A DNA stretch of 64,000 nucleotides from Hoeflea_A sp965228785 (GCA_965228785.1 CBDDIF010000001.1:3833609-3897608), one strand, 5' to 3'; numbered from the stretch's first letter, positions 1 through 9,025 are shown. The notes: generated from the letters alone by a model not told the origin. Made by a program: numbers and translations.

Positions 1-2137
1 TTTGCCAATTGTCGCCGTTGCGTCGATAGACAGCGCCGTCATTGCCGGCGAATACGTTGCTGCGGCGGTCGAGATTGGCAATCCGGCCGCCATTGTCCCC
101 GGCCTTCCAGCGCTGAGCGGCACCTGCCTGCAAATCCCGTGCGCGTGTCCATTGGCCGCCGCTGACAACGCCGCCACCTGTCCAACTGCCGTATATTCCG
201 CGTGCGCCGCCAACGACCACACGGTTTCCGGTGCGAGGATTGTAGGCGGATATGAAGCCTGCGCTTCCTCGCGGGCCGCTGATCGCAGCACCGCGGATGT
301 AACCTCCGGTGCGCGGATTGTAGATGCCGCCGGCGGCGATACCCCGATACGGACCATAGGCATAGCCGTAGCGGCCATAGGTGCCGCGAATCGGGTTGTA
401 ATAGGCGCCGATGCCGTAGCTTACCGGCCGTCCGAAATAGATCGGATAGGGCCCCGGGCGATACCAGGGCCGGTAGTACCAGCCCGTGCCGTAGACAAAC
501 ACGCCCCAGGCTAGAAAGCCAGTGACGTATCCGAGCGTATAGCCGTACCAGACGGCATTCGGTTCCGTATCGTAGATCCGCACATAGGTGGTGTTGTAGA
601 CCGGCGAAGAAGGCGGGATCGTGTAGATCTCATCCGGTACCGAAGTGGCGACCTGGAAGGGACCTTCCGGGCTGTCGCCGACAAACCAGATGCCGTCCTG
701 CAGCACATAGTATTTGTCGCCGACCTGGATCACCTGGTCGTTGGTGTTGACCGCGTAGGACAGCGAGGTGCCTTCGATCGATTCAAATTCTGGGTCCCCG
801 GCATAGGAGACCTCAGCTGATACAGACCCCAGTTCCACACGCGCGGTGCTCGGAATGCTGGCTTTCAGGCGTGCCTGGGCGGCTTCGGATGTGTCGGGAA
901 CGGAAGAACGCACGGAGTAGTACGGGGCATCCTCCGGTATGTTCTGGAAGTCGCTTGGCAGGTCTGGAGTCGAAAACACCCACGGCCCGTCCAGCGAGGC
1001 AGATTTGAACCAGCGCCCTGAGACGAGGATGTACCACGTGCTGGTCGCGGCCATGTAGAACACATCGCTGTCGGTGTTTGAGGCCCATTCAAGGCCGGTA
1101 TTCGGCACCGGCTCGAGCTTCGGCTCGCCGTCGAACACAATCAACTCTGCCGGCGCGTCGGAATAGACAACCTTGGGTGCCTTGTTGTCAGGGAACGGCT
1201 GTGGCGGAATGGCCGTCCGGGTTTCCTTCCAGTTGTCATCGTCCGGCAGGGATTGGATCGCCTGCGGGAGATCCTTGGTTGGTTCCCATCCGGATGCGAT
1301 GTCCTTGCTCATCAGCCAGGACTGCTCGTCGCGCAGGTAGAAGGTTGCCGTTTCGTCGACCTTCAGGATGTCCCAGTTGGTGTTCACCACGAACTGCAAG
1401 CCCTGAGAGCCTTTGACCGGTGCGAAGATCGGCTCGCCCTCGGTCTGGACGAGAATGGACGGCTCGGTCTCGACAAAAATCGGAGGTGCCTCAGACTTCA
1501 GACCGTCGACATCCTCCATGCGTTGATATTCCGCTACGCCGGAGGTGATCCGCTGTTCCTTGACGGTGATCGAACCGGTCGGCATGAGGCGGCCGACCTG
1601 CAGGGTCAGGTCTGTCAGGGCTTGCCGGTCGAGCGCCGAGAAATTCAGTTCGGTCACCGATATGTCGCTGACGATCACATTCCCGGAGTCGCCGTCCAGG
1701 ACGGTCTTGCCGCTGACGCTGATCACACCGAAAACCGGATTGGTGTCCTTTCCCTTGACATATTCGGCAGCAACCATCGCCTTGAGTTCGGAAAAATTGT
1801 CCCACTGTGTGAATTGCGGCTGATACAGGATCAGCGTTGCGCCGCTGTCGGTCTCAAAGCTGCGCGGCCAGCCGGTGGTCTGTTCCTGTTCCGCCAGTTG
1901 CAGATAGGATCCGCTGACGAAGCCACTCTTGCCGTCCACCGAAATCGCGCACCAGGATCCGGCATCGTCGCATTCGCTGATCTCGACGGTTGTGCCGCTG
2001 GGGAGTGTCCCAAAGCTTCCGTAACCGGTGCCGGGGCCTTGCCGAAAATTGACGTTCGCCGTGGTTACGGCCGTTGCGGCCAAGGCGGGTTGCACGGCCA
2101 TGGTTGCAACCAACAAAGCCGAAAGATACTTCCGCAT
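1..2137 (-). CDS. Secreted SH3-domain protein with Gly/Tyr-rich C-terminus (3' part cut by window edge)
   Basis: The minus frame is open from an ATG at 2137 to the window edge (about 712 codons), so the C-terminus is missing. Residues 1-21 form a signal peptide ending PALAA. A bacterial SH3 domain follows (NVNFRQGPGTGYGSFG, then WCAISVDGKSGFV), a fold that often binds cell-wall peptides. The middle holds about three related units of the type Y-x-L-x-D/S-G-x-W-F-x-x-S-x-x-G-P-W/F. The C-terminal part is rich in Gly, Tyr and Arg, with a recurring YNPRTG motif. The protein is probably exported and associated with the cell surface. Its specific function is unknown, and the plus-strand frames here are shadows. 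Confidence 0.8.
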   Translation of the reverse strand, partial: MRKYLSALLVATMAVQPALAATAVTTANVNFRQGPGTGYGSFGTLPSGTTVEISECDDAGSWCAISVDGKSGFVSGSYLQLAEQEQTTGWPRSFETDSGATLILYQPQFTQWDNFSELKAMVAAEYVKGKDTNPVFGVISVSGKTVLDGDSGNVIVSDISVTELNFSALDRQALTDLTLQVGRLMPTGSITVKEQRITSGVAEYQRMEDVDGLKSEAPPIFVETEPSILVQTEGEPIFAPVKGSQGLQFVVNTNWDILKVDETATFYLRDEQSWLMSKDIASGWEPTKDLPQAIQSLPDDDNWKETRTAIPPQPFPDNKAPKVVYSDAPAELIVFDGEPKLEPVPNTGLEWASNTDSDVFYMAATSTWYILVSGRWFKSASLDGPWVFSTPDLPSDFQNIPEDAPYYSVRSSVPDTSEAAQARLKASIPSTARVELGSVSAEVSYAGDPEFESIEGTSLSYAVNTNDQVIQVGDKYYVLQDGIWFVGDSPEGPFQVATSVPDEIYTIPPSSPVYNTTYVRIYDTEPNAVWYGYTLGYVTGFLAWGVFVYGTGWYYRPWYRPGPYPIYFGRPVSYGIGAYYNPIRGTYGRYGYAYGPYRGIAAGGIYNPRTGGYIRGAAISGPRGSAGFISAYNPRTGNRVVVGGARGIYGSWTGGGVVSGGQWTRARDLQAGAAQRWKAGDNGGRIANLDRRSNVFAGNDGAVYRRNGDNWQ

Positions 2138-2263
2138 CACTTATTCTCCCGGGCGGTATACCGACCCAAATGGGCCACCTTTGTGCACCGTGCCGCATTC
2201 GGAGGGAGCGATCAAGCATATGGTCGCACTTCGACCCGTCACGGTGGTGACAGGATGAATGAG

Positions 2264-2722
2264 TCATGCGTCATTGCTCAGATTGTTCAGGTGCGTCGCC
2301 AGATTGGCCAGGCTGCTCACCCATCCCTCAAGATGCGAGTCGCGTGAGCTTACGGTTTCGAACGTCGCCTGATGGAGGGTCAGTTCGGTCTTGTCTCCCA
2401 CAGCCCTGAAATTGAGCGTGATGACGGTTTGCTGAACCGGGTTACCTTCGTCGTTCAGCCAGGCGCTGGTGTTGACGATCTTTTCGTTAGGTACGATTTC
2501 CACGTACTCGCCCTGTAGGCGGTAATCGGTTCCGTCGGGTGACCGCATGCAGGAACGCCACTGGCCGCCAACCCGAAAATCGATCTCGGAATAAACGACC
2601 GAAAATCCCTCCGGGCAGCCCCAACGGCGCATGTGCTCAGCCTCTGACAACATGCGATAGACCAAATCGACAGGAGCGTCGAAAACGTGGATCAGTTCGA
2701 GGGCAAGCGGTTCACTGGTCAT
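2264..2722 (-). CDS. SRPBCC / AHSA1-type START-fold protein
   Basis: This 152-residue protein belongs to the SRPBCC superfamily (AHSA1 type). It opens with the usual FDAPVDLVYRMLSEAEHMRRW strand and helix, has a central GGQWRSCMRSPDG segment, and ends with a long amphipathic helix (HLEGWVSSLANLATHL). Such proteins bind hydrophobic ligands in a deep pocket, and the ligand here is unknown. The start overlaps the stop of the upstream ArsR gene by 4 bp (ATGA), so the two are translationally coupled. This ArsR-SRPBCC pairing is a common two-gene unit in which the regulator represses its own operon. Confidence 0.85.
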   Translation of the reverse strand: MTSEPLALELIHVFDAPVDLVYRMLSEAEHMRRWGCPEGFSVVYSEIDFRVGGQWRSCMRSPDGTDYRLQGEYVEIVPNEKIVNTSAWLNDEGNPVQQTVITLNFRAVGDKTELTLHQATFETVSSRDSHLEGWVSSLANLATHLNNLSNDA

Positions 2723-3075
2723 TCCTGCTGGTCCTTGTGCTGCAGTTCATCGAGATAAGCGTCGAGACGCGCAAAGTGATCGGTCCAGATCCGGCGTTGC
2801 TCGGCGATCCATTGTTCGGCGGGCGTAAGGGCCTCGTTGGCGAGTTCGCAGGTGCGGATTCGACCGGTTTTCGTTGAGCGAACCAGCCCGCTGTCCTCTA
2901 GCACCTTCAGATGCTGCGAGAAGGATTGGAGTGCCATGGCATGGGGTTTGGCCAGTTCACTGACGGAAGCGGGACCCGCGCAGAGGTGCTGAATCACCGC
3001 ACGCCGGGTTGGATCGGAAAGGGCGTGGAAAACGCCGTCGAGGTCGGAAGAATACTCAGGCATGTACCTGATCAT
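2719..3075 (-). CDS. ArsR-family winged-helix repressor
   Basis: A 118-residue ArsR/SmtB-type regulator. It carries the family hallmarks LSDPTRRAVIQHL, SVSELAKPHAMALQSFSQHLKVLEDSGLV (helix-turn-helix) and a wing (STKTGRIRTCEL). No Cys-rich metal site is seen in the recognition helix, so a metal sensor is unlikely. It resembles the subgroup paired with SRPBCC proteins. A second in-frame ATG at 3063 (MPEYSS) is a credible start because AGG lies just upstream, whereas the ATG at 3075 has no Shine-Dalgarno. A perfect inverted repeat lies just upstream at 3083-3112. Confidence 0.88.
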   Translation of the reverse strand: MIRYMPEYSSDLDGVFHALSDPTRRAVIQHLCAGPASVSELAKPHAMALQSFSQHLKVLEDSGLVRSTKTGRIRTCELANEALTPAEQWIAEQRRIWTDHFARLDAYLDELQHKDQQE

Positions 3076-3082
3076 GCATGGA

Positions 3083-3112
3083 TCAATAGTCAGGTCAATG
3101 CCTGACTATTGA
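3083..3112. promoter_or_regulatory. Inverted-repeat operator of the ArsR/SRPBCC operon
   Basis: Two perfect 12-bp arms, TCAATAGTCAGG and CCTGACTATTGA, are separated by 6 bp. The site ends 8 bp before the first possible ATG of the ArsR gene, and a TTGACC -35-like element on the minus strand lies in its centre. Size, symmetry and position fit a dimeric autorepressor site. Confidence 0.75.
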
Positions 3113-3261
3113 ATGAACCCAGACAGGGATCCGGTCCGTTCGTTAAACGGTCAAGGCTGAGGACTACGAAGAATTAATCTAAAGACATCCGGCCATTGCG
3201 GCAGCCGTTGCAAGATACCTATGGTTGAGCAATAGTGCCCGCAAAGGGAGCGTCACCTGCC

Positions 3262-3675
3262 ATGAAAACAAGAGCATTCCTATTCGCGATTGGAGCCTGT
3301 CTGCTGGCCGGCTCTGCATCCGCGCAGACCATCGGCTATGCCGATGCCATGAAAATACTGGTCAAAAGCTGCGGACCGGATATCGAGAAACACTGCAAAA
3401 AGGTGAACCTCGGCAACGGTCGCATCGAATCCTGTCTGGCTGAGCACGCTTCCAGCGTTTCCGCACAGTGCAAGGCCGACTACGCCCAGGTCTATGTCAT
3501 GCTTGCAGCGCGGTTTGCCGCCCAGGAGGCAGTGCCGAAACTGTGCGCAGGCGATGTGAATCGTTTGTGTCCCGATATCACCCGCGGCAAGGGCTATACA
3601 CTGCAGTGCCTGCTGAACAAGCGACGTCTCAGCAACAAATGCTCACAGGCCATTACTGACGCCGGTTTCCGTTGA
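3262..3675 (+). CDS. Secreted cysteine-rich repeat protein
   Basis: A 137-residue protein with a signal peptide (MKTRAFLFAIGACLLAGSASA) and eight cysteines after it. They are spaced like the bacterial 'cysteine-rich repeat' family: SCGPDIEKHC, ESCLAEH, QCKADY, LCAGDVNRLCPD, LQCLLNKR, KCSQA. The start at 3262 is preferred over the upstream ATG at 3235 because the signal peptide begins there and GGGAG lies upstream. It is probably a periplasmic protein stabilised by disulfides. It is followed 34 bp later by an OmpA-domain protein on the same strand, probably co-transcribed. Function is unknown. Confidence 0.75.
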   Translation: MKTRAFLFAIGACLLAGSASAQTIGYADAMKILVKSCGPDIEKHCKKVNLGNGRIESCLAEHASSVSAQCKADYAQVYVMLAARFAAQEAVPKLCAGDVNRLCPDITRGKGYTLQCLLNKRRLSNKCSQAITDAGFR

Positions 3676-3709
3676 GCCAGGTATGTTCCGTTCCTTGAAA
3701 GGTATCACA

Positions 3710-4282
3710 ATGCGCAGAGTAACAACCGCAACCGTGCTCGGCCTGTCGCTGATCGCCGCATCCGCCGGCGCGCAGAACATTATCTCGACTCAGCAGATCG
3801 TCGATTCTTTGCGCGGTGTGGAGCGCGAAGCGACACTGCATCCCGACCAGATCCGTGCGATGGCGCTCGACAACATCAAACGTAATCCCGGTGAAAATGC
3901 GCCCAAGGGCGTGCCGATGGCCAACCTTCTGGAGAACCTTCGGCAGTTCAACGTCGAGATCAATTTCGACTTCGACTCCGACCGCATCAATCCGGATTCC
4001 TACGTGGCGATGGGCGCGATCGCGGACGCCATGCATACGCCCTATCTTCTGCACCAGAAGTTCCTGATCATCGGCCATACCGACGCCCGCGGCAGCCGGG
4101 AATATAATCTCGAACTGTCTCAGCGCCGTGCCAATGCAGTGCGCGAGGCCCTGGCCACAACCTTTCGTGTACCGGCCGAAAACCTGCTTGCTGCTGGTCT
4201 TGGCGAAGAGGAACTACGCGACCCGGCCAATCCGGATGCGGCGATCAATCGGCGGGTGCAACTGGTCAATATCGGCTTCTGA
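3710..4282 (+). CDS. OmpA-family peptidoglycan-associated protein
   Basis: A 190-residue exported protein. The signal peptide is residues 1-22 (MRRVTTATVLGL...AGAQ). The C-terminal OmpA domain begins with the strand VEINFDFDSDRINPDSY and contains the peptidoglycan-binding signature GHTDARGSREYNLELSQRRA, with the Asp and Arg that hold diaminopimelate. The start at 3710 is chosen because GAAAGG precedes it and the upstream ATG at 3683 would precede the signal peptide. No transmembrane beta-barrel is present, so it is a periplasmic or lipoprotein-like anchor rather than a porin. Confidence 0.85.
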   Translation: MRRVTTATVLGLSLIAASAGAQNIISTQQIVDSLRGVEREATLHPDQIRAMALDNIKRNPGENAPKGVPMANLLENLRQFNVEINFDFDSDRINPDSYVAMGAIADAMHTPYLLHQKFLIIGHTDARGSREYNLELSQRRANAVREALATTFRVPAENLLAAGLGEEELRDPANPDAAINRRVQLVNIGF

Positions 4283-4405
4283 TCCGCCCGCCGGCGGCGT
4301 CTGCCGAACTGCCTTCTGCAGGAACCGTTGGTTCCGGTCTCTTCAAGTTGCTTTTGTGAAGCAGCCTGCTACACAGGCGCAGCATTTTGAGGGGAACGGG
4401 TATTC

Positions 4406-5602
4406 ATGGCCGGAATCGCGGCGCTGGCCTTTGCGTACATTTTTTCGCAGTTCTATCGAGCCTTCCTGGCTGTTCTCACACCCAACCTGACGGTGGAATT
4501 GGGGGCGGACAAAGCAGACCTTTCGCTGGCGTCAGGCATCTGGTTCGCGACCTTTGCACTGATGCAGTTCGTCGTCGGCATCTCGCTCGACCGGTTTGGT
4601 CCGAGGCGCACGGCGACATTCATTTTCGCGGTGGGTGCTGGCGGCGGCGCATTTGTGTTTGCAGCCGCCCAGTCTCCGATGATGATCGTCGTTGCCATGG
4701 CGTTGATCGGCATCGGGTGCTCTCCGGTGCTGATGGCGGCGTTTTACCTGTTCGCGCGCATGTACTCCGCTGCCCGCTTTGCGGTCCTTTCCTCCTGGTT
4801 CATGGCCGTTGGCACTGCCGGAAATGTGATCGGGGCAAAGCCTCTGGCGCTTGCCGTCGACACATTCGGGTGGAGGCCGACGCTGGTGCTGCTCGGGATC
4901 GTCACGATCGCAACCGCCGGGGTCATTTATGCGGTCGTCCGGGATCCGGAGATGGAGTCGGATAGGGAGAAGGGAACCGGGCTCGGAGGATATCTGGAAC
5001 TTCTTCGGCAGCCGGTATTGTGGCTGATCATTCCTCTGGTTTTGCTCAATTATGCCCCGGCGGCGGGCATACGCGGGCTATGGATCGGTCCTTACCTTAC
5101 AGACGTCTACGGCGCGTCGATCCACGTCATCGGCAACGTGACCCTGTTCATGGCCATCTCGATGATCATGGGAAGTGTGATTTACGGACCGCTTGATACG
5201 ATTTTCGGCACTCGCAAATGGGTCGCATTCGTTGGGAACCTGGGTTCGGTTGTCGCGCTTCTGTTGCTGGCCTCGCTCCCGATGCAGCCGCTCTGGCAGG
5301 TCTCCGGATTGATGTTCGCCGTCGGCATTTTCGGAGCGAGCTACGCTCTGCTTATGGCCCATGCGCGCATGTTTTTTCCAACGCACCTGATGGGTCGCGG
5401 CGTCACGCTGATGAACTTCTTCGCGATCGGCGGTGTCGGACTTATGCAATTCGTCATGGGTCGGGTTGCAACAGCAACCTTCGATCCGGCCGCGCCCGAG
5501 CTGGCTTTCTCGACCGTATTCGCGACCTATGCGGTGCTGCTCGGGGCGACCCTCATCATCTATCTGTTCATACCCGACAAGAAACCTTTTGCTGAATCCT
5601 AG
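4406..5602 (+). CDS. MFS transporter
   Basis: A 398-residue major facilitator superfamily permease with about twelve hydrophobic segments in two halves. Motif A between TM2 and TM3 is visible (ISLDRFGPRRT), and a hydrophilic central loop follows TM6 (RDPEMESDREKG). A strong ribosome binding site (GAGGGGAACGGG) precedes the ATG. The substrate cannot be inferred. The gene is convergent with a hydrolase and the two stop codons share one CTAG (5599-5602). Confidence 0.85.
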   Translation: MAGIAALAFAYIFSQFYRAFLAVLTPNLTVELGADKADLSLASGIWFATFALMQFVVGISLDRFGPRRTATFIFAVGAGGGAFVFAAAQSPMMIVVAMALIGIGCSPVLMAAFYLFARMYSAARFAVLSSWFMAVGTAGNVIGAKPLALAVDTFGWRPTLVLLGIVTIATAGVIYAVVRDPEMESDREKGTGLGGYLELLRQPVLWLIIPLVLLNYAPAAGIRGLWIGPYLTDVYGASIHVIGNVTLFMAISMIMGSVIYGPLDTIFGTRKWVAFVGNLGSVVALLLLASLPMQPLWQVSGLMFAVGIFGASYALLMAHARMFFPTHLMGRGVTLMNFFAIGGVGLMQFVMGRVATATFDPAAPELAFSTVFATYAVLLGATLIIYLFIPDKKPFAES

Positions 5603-6591
5603 GAGCCTGGCAGGGCCTCCACCCACTTGACGACAATGTTGGCGATTTCATCGGTGGTAGAAGGCGACAGTGCGTCTCCGGCAATCACATGGTTGTTCTC
5701 GTCGTCGCTGTTTTCGATCAGCGCCACCTCCGTGGCCGCTCCCCAACGGGCGATGACCTCAGCGGTCAGTTCGGGCCGAACCACGGCGTCTTTGTCGGAA
5801 TAGACGAACAAAGCCGGCACCTGGATGTTGTGGATCTCGGCATTGTTTGCCAGCTTGACGAGCTCCGCCATCGGCAGCACCGCGGATGTCGGGTATTCGT
5901 GCGTCCAGAAACGCGCATGCAATTCGTTTTTCGGTTCGAAAGACCGGCGTTTGCCCTGAACCAGTTCCGCAATCTGCTTCGACCAGGGCATGGTCAGCAA
6001 TCCGGCGCCGAAGGCCTGCACACCATAGTTCGGTGAGATATTGATGATGCCGGCGACACTGTCCATCAGGCGTGGTTGAGCTGCTGCCCAGGTGGCCAGA
6101 GTGCCGCCCGTTGATGTGCCCATGACGATGACCTGCTCGCCCAGGCGCCGCCCGATGGCGAGGGCTTCGGCCAGGTCGTTCACCCAATCCTCAACCGTCG
6201 CCTCGGCCATTGCATCGCCTGTGCGGCCGTGGCCGCTCAATCGGGCGTAATAGAGGTTTGCTCCCAATCGCTCGGCGGCGATATCGGCCAATGGTTGAAC
6301 CTCTCCAGAGGACGCTGAGAAGCCATGAATATAGACGATGGCAAGGGGAGTTTTGGCGCGCGATTGCGGAAACGCCCAGACAACGCGCTTCTGAAGGCCA
6401 TCGCGAATATCATCGAAGCGGGCTTCTCCATCTGCCAGGTAGGTTTCGACATCTTCTCCGATCGCCGCCGGATCGAAGTGGATGCGGGTGCTGACTTCGG
6501 TTCGCGGCCCCATCAGAAAAACCCCTCCGGCGACAATGATCAATCCGACGATCAGATAGACAAAAAGCCTCAGCCGCGATCGTTTTGCCAT
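5599..6591 (-). CDS. Membrane-anchored alpha/beta hydrolase
   Basis: A 330-residue protein with one N-terminal transmembrane anchor (LFVYLIVGLIIVAGGVFLM) and an alpha/beta-hydrolase domain. The oxyanion segment HGFSASS, the nucleophile elbow GTSTGG, a probable catalytic Asp in YSDKDAVV and His in NNHVIAGD are all present. The start at 6591 is chosen because GAGGAG lies 5 bp upstream, although an in-frame codon at 6603 would also be open. The likely role is a periplasm-facing esterase or lipase, substrate unknown. Confidence 0.82.
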   Translation of the reverse strand: MAKRSRLRLFVYLIVGLIIVAGGVFLMGPRTEVSTRIHFDPAAIGEDVETYLADGEARFDDIRDGLQKRVVWAFPQSRAKTPLAIVYIHGFSASSGEVQPLADIAAERLGANLYYARLSGHGRTGDAMAEATVEDWVNDLAEALAIGRRLGEQVIVMGTSTGGTLATWAAAQPRLMDSVAGIINISPNYGVQAFGAGLLTMPWSKQIAELVQGKRRSFEPKNELHARFWTHEYPTSAVLPMAELVKLANNAEIHNIQVPALFVYSDKDAVVRPELTAEVIARWGAATEVALIENSDDENNHVIAGDALSPSTTDEIANIVVKWVEALPGS

Positions 6592-6623
6592 AGTACTCCT
6601 CACACGACGGTTTCGATGCCGTT

Positions 6624-7094
6624 CTAAACCATGTCGACATCAATGTTGGGTCTATCGATGACTTCCCGCAAGGCGAAGGCCGAATTGATGCGCACCACGT
6701 GGGGCAGGGCAGACAGCCACTCCTTGTGAATGCGTTCATAGTCCTGCAGGTCCTTGGCCGCAACGCGCAAAATGTAGTCGTATTCGCCCGACATCAGATA
6801 ACAGACCAGCACGTTGGGGCACCGCTTTACCGCCGACTCGAACTCGGTCAGCGTCTTCTCGAATTGACCCGACAATGAAATATGGACAATGGCGATCATG
6901 CCGTAGTCGAGCGCCCGGTTCGAAAGCCGAGCCTGATAGCCGAGAATGACGCCGGATTTTTCGAGAATGTCGAGCCGCCGAGAGCAGGCCGAGGCGGAAA
7001 GGCCAACCCGTTCGGCGAGGTTGGCGTTGGAGATGCGGCCGTCTTCCTGCAGTGTGTTCAGAATCGCGATATCAATGGTATCTAACTTGCTCAT
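6624..7094 (-). CDS. Lrp/AsnC-family regulator, probably of ald
   Basis: A 156-residue Lrp/AsnC protein. The N-terminal helix-turn-helix is DGRISNANLAERVGLSASACSRRLDILEKSGVI, followed by a C-terminal ligand-binding (RAM) domain with VLVCYLMSGEYDYILRV. It is divergent from the alanine dehydrogenase gene. This arrangement matches known Lrp-type activators of ald that respond to alanine, so it is probably the local regulator. Confidence 0.88.
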   Translation of the reverse strand: MSKLDTIDIAILNTLQEDGRISNANLAERVGLSASACSRRLDILEKSGVILGYQARLSNRALDYGMIAIVHISLSGQFEKTLTEFESAVKRCPNVLVCYLMSGEYDYILRVAAKDLQDYERIHKEWLSALPHVVRINSAFALREVIDRPNIDVDMV

Positions 7095-7259
7095 TCGTAG
7101 CTTCTTCGAAAATTTTTGTGACTGCGCAATAATATTCGAAAACGGGCTGCGCCACTAGCCCAATTTGCAAGGACATTTCGGGCCGAATGTGGTCTCATCA
7201 CGCCAATGGAAATTGACGGCGTGCGGAGGCGCGTCGAGTCATTTTGGGAGAAGTTCGAA
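7095..7259. promoter_or_regulatory. Divergent lrp-ald promoter region
   Basis: This intergenic segment must hold both promoters. TTCGAA occurs three times, at 7105-7110, 7135-7140 and 7254-7259. The first two flank an AT-rich stretch (AATTTTTGTGACTGCGCAAT) and are 30 bp apart, about three helical turns, which would suit an Lrp-type oligomer. The assignment is tentative because Lrp sites are poorly conserved. Confidence 0.4.
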
Positions 7260-8378
7260 ATGCGTGTGGGTTGCCCCAAGGAAATCAAGGATCACGAGTA
7301 TCGTGTCGGGCTGACACCGGGCTCGGTGCGCGAGTATGTGGCGCACGGTCACGATGTCATCATCGAAACCAACGCAGGTGCCGGTATTGACGCCGATGAC
7401 GGAGTCTATCAGGCAGCAGGCGCCAAGATCGTTTCGACGGCCAAGGAGGTCTTCGAGCAGTCCGACATGATCGTAAAGGTCAAGGAACCGCAACCGGTCG
7501 AATGGGCGATGCTGCGGGAAGACCAATTGCTCTACACCTATCTGCACCTTGCTCCCGATCCCGAGCAGACGAAAGGGCTGGTCGATTCTGGCTGTACTGC
7601 AATTGCCTATGAGACCGTGACCGATGATCACGGCGGGCTGCCATTGCTGGCGCCGATGTCTGAAGTTGCCGGACGTCTGGCAATCCAGGCAGGAGCAACG
7701 GCCTTGCAGAAGGCCAATGGTGGACGTGGCGTTTTGCTCGGTGGTGTTCCCGGCGTGTTGCCGGCAAAAGTCACCGTCATCGGCGGAGGTGTCGTCGGTC
7801 TCAACGCGGCGAAGATGGCAGTGGGACTGGGGGCCGAGGTCACCATTCTCGATCGCTCGATCCCGCGGATGCGTCAGCTCGATGACATCTTCAACGGCCG
7901 TGTTCGCACGCGCTTTTCGACCATTGAAGCGCTCGAGAACGAAGTGTTCTCCGCCGATGTCGTTGTCGGTGCCGTGCTCATACCTGGAGCGGCTGCGCCG
8001 AAGCTCGTCACCCGGGACATGCTGTCAGGGATGAAGAAGAGCGCCGTCATTGTCGATGTCGCCATCGACCAGGGTGGTTGCTTCGAGACCTCGAAACCCA
8101 CCACGCACTCTGATCCGACCTACGAAGTCGACGGGATTGTCCACTATTGCGTCGCCAACATGCCCGGAGCAGTTCCGGTCACATCGGCCCATGCGCTGAA
8201 CAACGCGACGTTGCACTATGGACTGGCACTGGCCGACAAGGGGCTGAAAGCGCTGACTGAGGACCGCCATCTGCGCGCGGGCCTCAACGTTCACCGCGGA
8301 CGCATCACCAACAAGGCCGTTGCCGATGCTCTTGGCTACGAGCTGTCGGAGCCGACCGCAGCCTTGAAGGTCGCCTGA
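7260..8378 (+). CDS. ald: Alanine dehydrogenase
   Basis: A 372-residue protein starting MRVGCPKEIKDHEYRVGL, the typical N-terminus of NAD-dependent L-alanine dehydrogenase (alanine to pyruvate plus ammonia). The Rossmann motif is VIGGGVVGLNAAKMAVGLG, and the family segment APMSEVAGRLAIQAGA is present, as is YCVANMPGAVPVTSAHALNN near the C-terminus. The start is fixed by family alignment, since the open frame continues upstream to 7206. It is divergent from an Lrp regulator and closed by a hairpin terminator. Confidence 0.96.
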   Translation: MRVGCPKEIKDHEYRVGLTPGSVREYVAHGHDVIIETNAGAGIDADDGVYQAAGAKIVSTAKEVFEQSDMIVKVKEPQPVEWAMLREDQLLYTYLHLAPDPEQTKGLVDSGCTAIAYETVTDDHGGLPLLAPMSEVAGRLAIQAGATALQKANGGRGVLLGGVPGVLPAKVTVIGGGVVGLNAAKMAVGLGAEVTILDRSIPRMRQLDDIFNGRVRTRFSTIEALENEVFSADVVVGAVLIPGAAAPKLVTRDMLSGMKKSAVIVDVAIDQGGCFETSKPTTHSDPTYEVDGIVHYCVANMPGAVPVTSAHALNNATLHYGLALADKGLKALTEDRHLRAGLNVHRGRITNKAVADALGYELSEPTAALKVA

Positions 8379-8387
8379 AGTTAAGCG

Positions 8388-8421
8388 AAGCCCGCGTTCA
8401 ATCGATCGCGGGCTTTCGTTT
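8388..8421 (+). terminator. Rho-independent terminator after ald
   Basis: A 9-bp stem, AAGCCCGCG with CGCGGGCTT, has a 10-nt loop and is followed by TCGTTTC. It lies 9 bp after the ald stop and may also serve the convergent OmpA-domain gene. Confidence 0.75.
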
Positions 8422-8422
8422 C

Positions 8423-9025
8423 CTATTGGTAGACGATGTCCGTGATCCGCCTCAAGGTGACACGGCGATTTCGCCATTCGGCATATGGTGTGGGCACCAG
8501 AAGCTCATCCTCACCGAAACCAACGGTTTCGAGCGCGTATCCGGGAACGCCGAACTGGTACATCAACAGTTTCTGCAGCGACCGGGCTCTACGGCGTGAC
8601 AATCGCAGATTGCTGCCGAAGGATCCGACGGCATCGGTGTGTCCCTCGATCAGGAACAGTTCATCCGGGCTGTAGTGCAGGATGTCGTGCAGCGCGGCTG
8701 CGATACGTTCCACCTTCCAGTGTTCCTGATAGGGGATTTCAGCCGATCCGAAGGTGAAGTTGATGGCCTGGATGTCGATCGACGGCGCGATGTGGCGCAG
8801 TGCCTTTTTGCGTTTGATCTCGACAACGGAGCTCTTCATCTGCGGCGTCACCGTGACAGCCGGTTTGGCAGTGAGACGTTTGCGGATCGCCTTCATGGAA
8901 GGGATCTGTTTGGTGGCGGCTGGTGCTTTCTCGATGGTGGCCGGTTTGACGCCGGGCGTCTTTGCGAAAGCGCTGGTTGCGGCTGCACTGGCGGCGATGC
9001 CAGCCAAAAAGCTGCGGCGGTTCAT
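8423..9025 (-). CDS. OmpA-domain protein with twin-arginine-like leader
   Basis: A 200-residue protein starting MNRRSFLAGIAASAAATSAFA, a signal peptide with a twin-arginine look (RRSFLAG). After a Lys/Pro-rich spacer comes an OmpA C-terminal domain (INFTFGSAEIPYQEH, then EGHTDAVGSFGSNLRLSRRRA). The Asp and Arg of the diaminopimelate-binding signature are kept. The upstream in-frame ATG at 9049 is rejected because it would bury the leader. The probable role is peptidoglycan attachment in the periplasm. Confidence 0.82.
   Translation of the reverse strand: MNRRSFLAGIAASAAATSAFAKTPGVKPATIEKAPAATKQIPSMKAIRKRLTAKPAVTVTPQMKSSVVEIKRKKALRHIAPSIDIQAINFTFGSAEIPYQEHWKVERIAAALHDILHYSPDELFLIEGHTDAVGSFGSNLRLSRRRARSLQKLLMYQFGVPGYALETVGFGEDELLVPTPYAEWRNRRVTLRRITDIVYQ

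Noticed and set aside
2..514. 170-codon plus-strand frame at the left edge
   Set aside because: It is antisense to the Gly/Tyr-rich C-terminus of the secreted SH3 protein, whose YNPRTG repeats are clearly coding.
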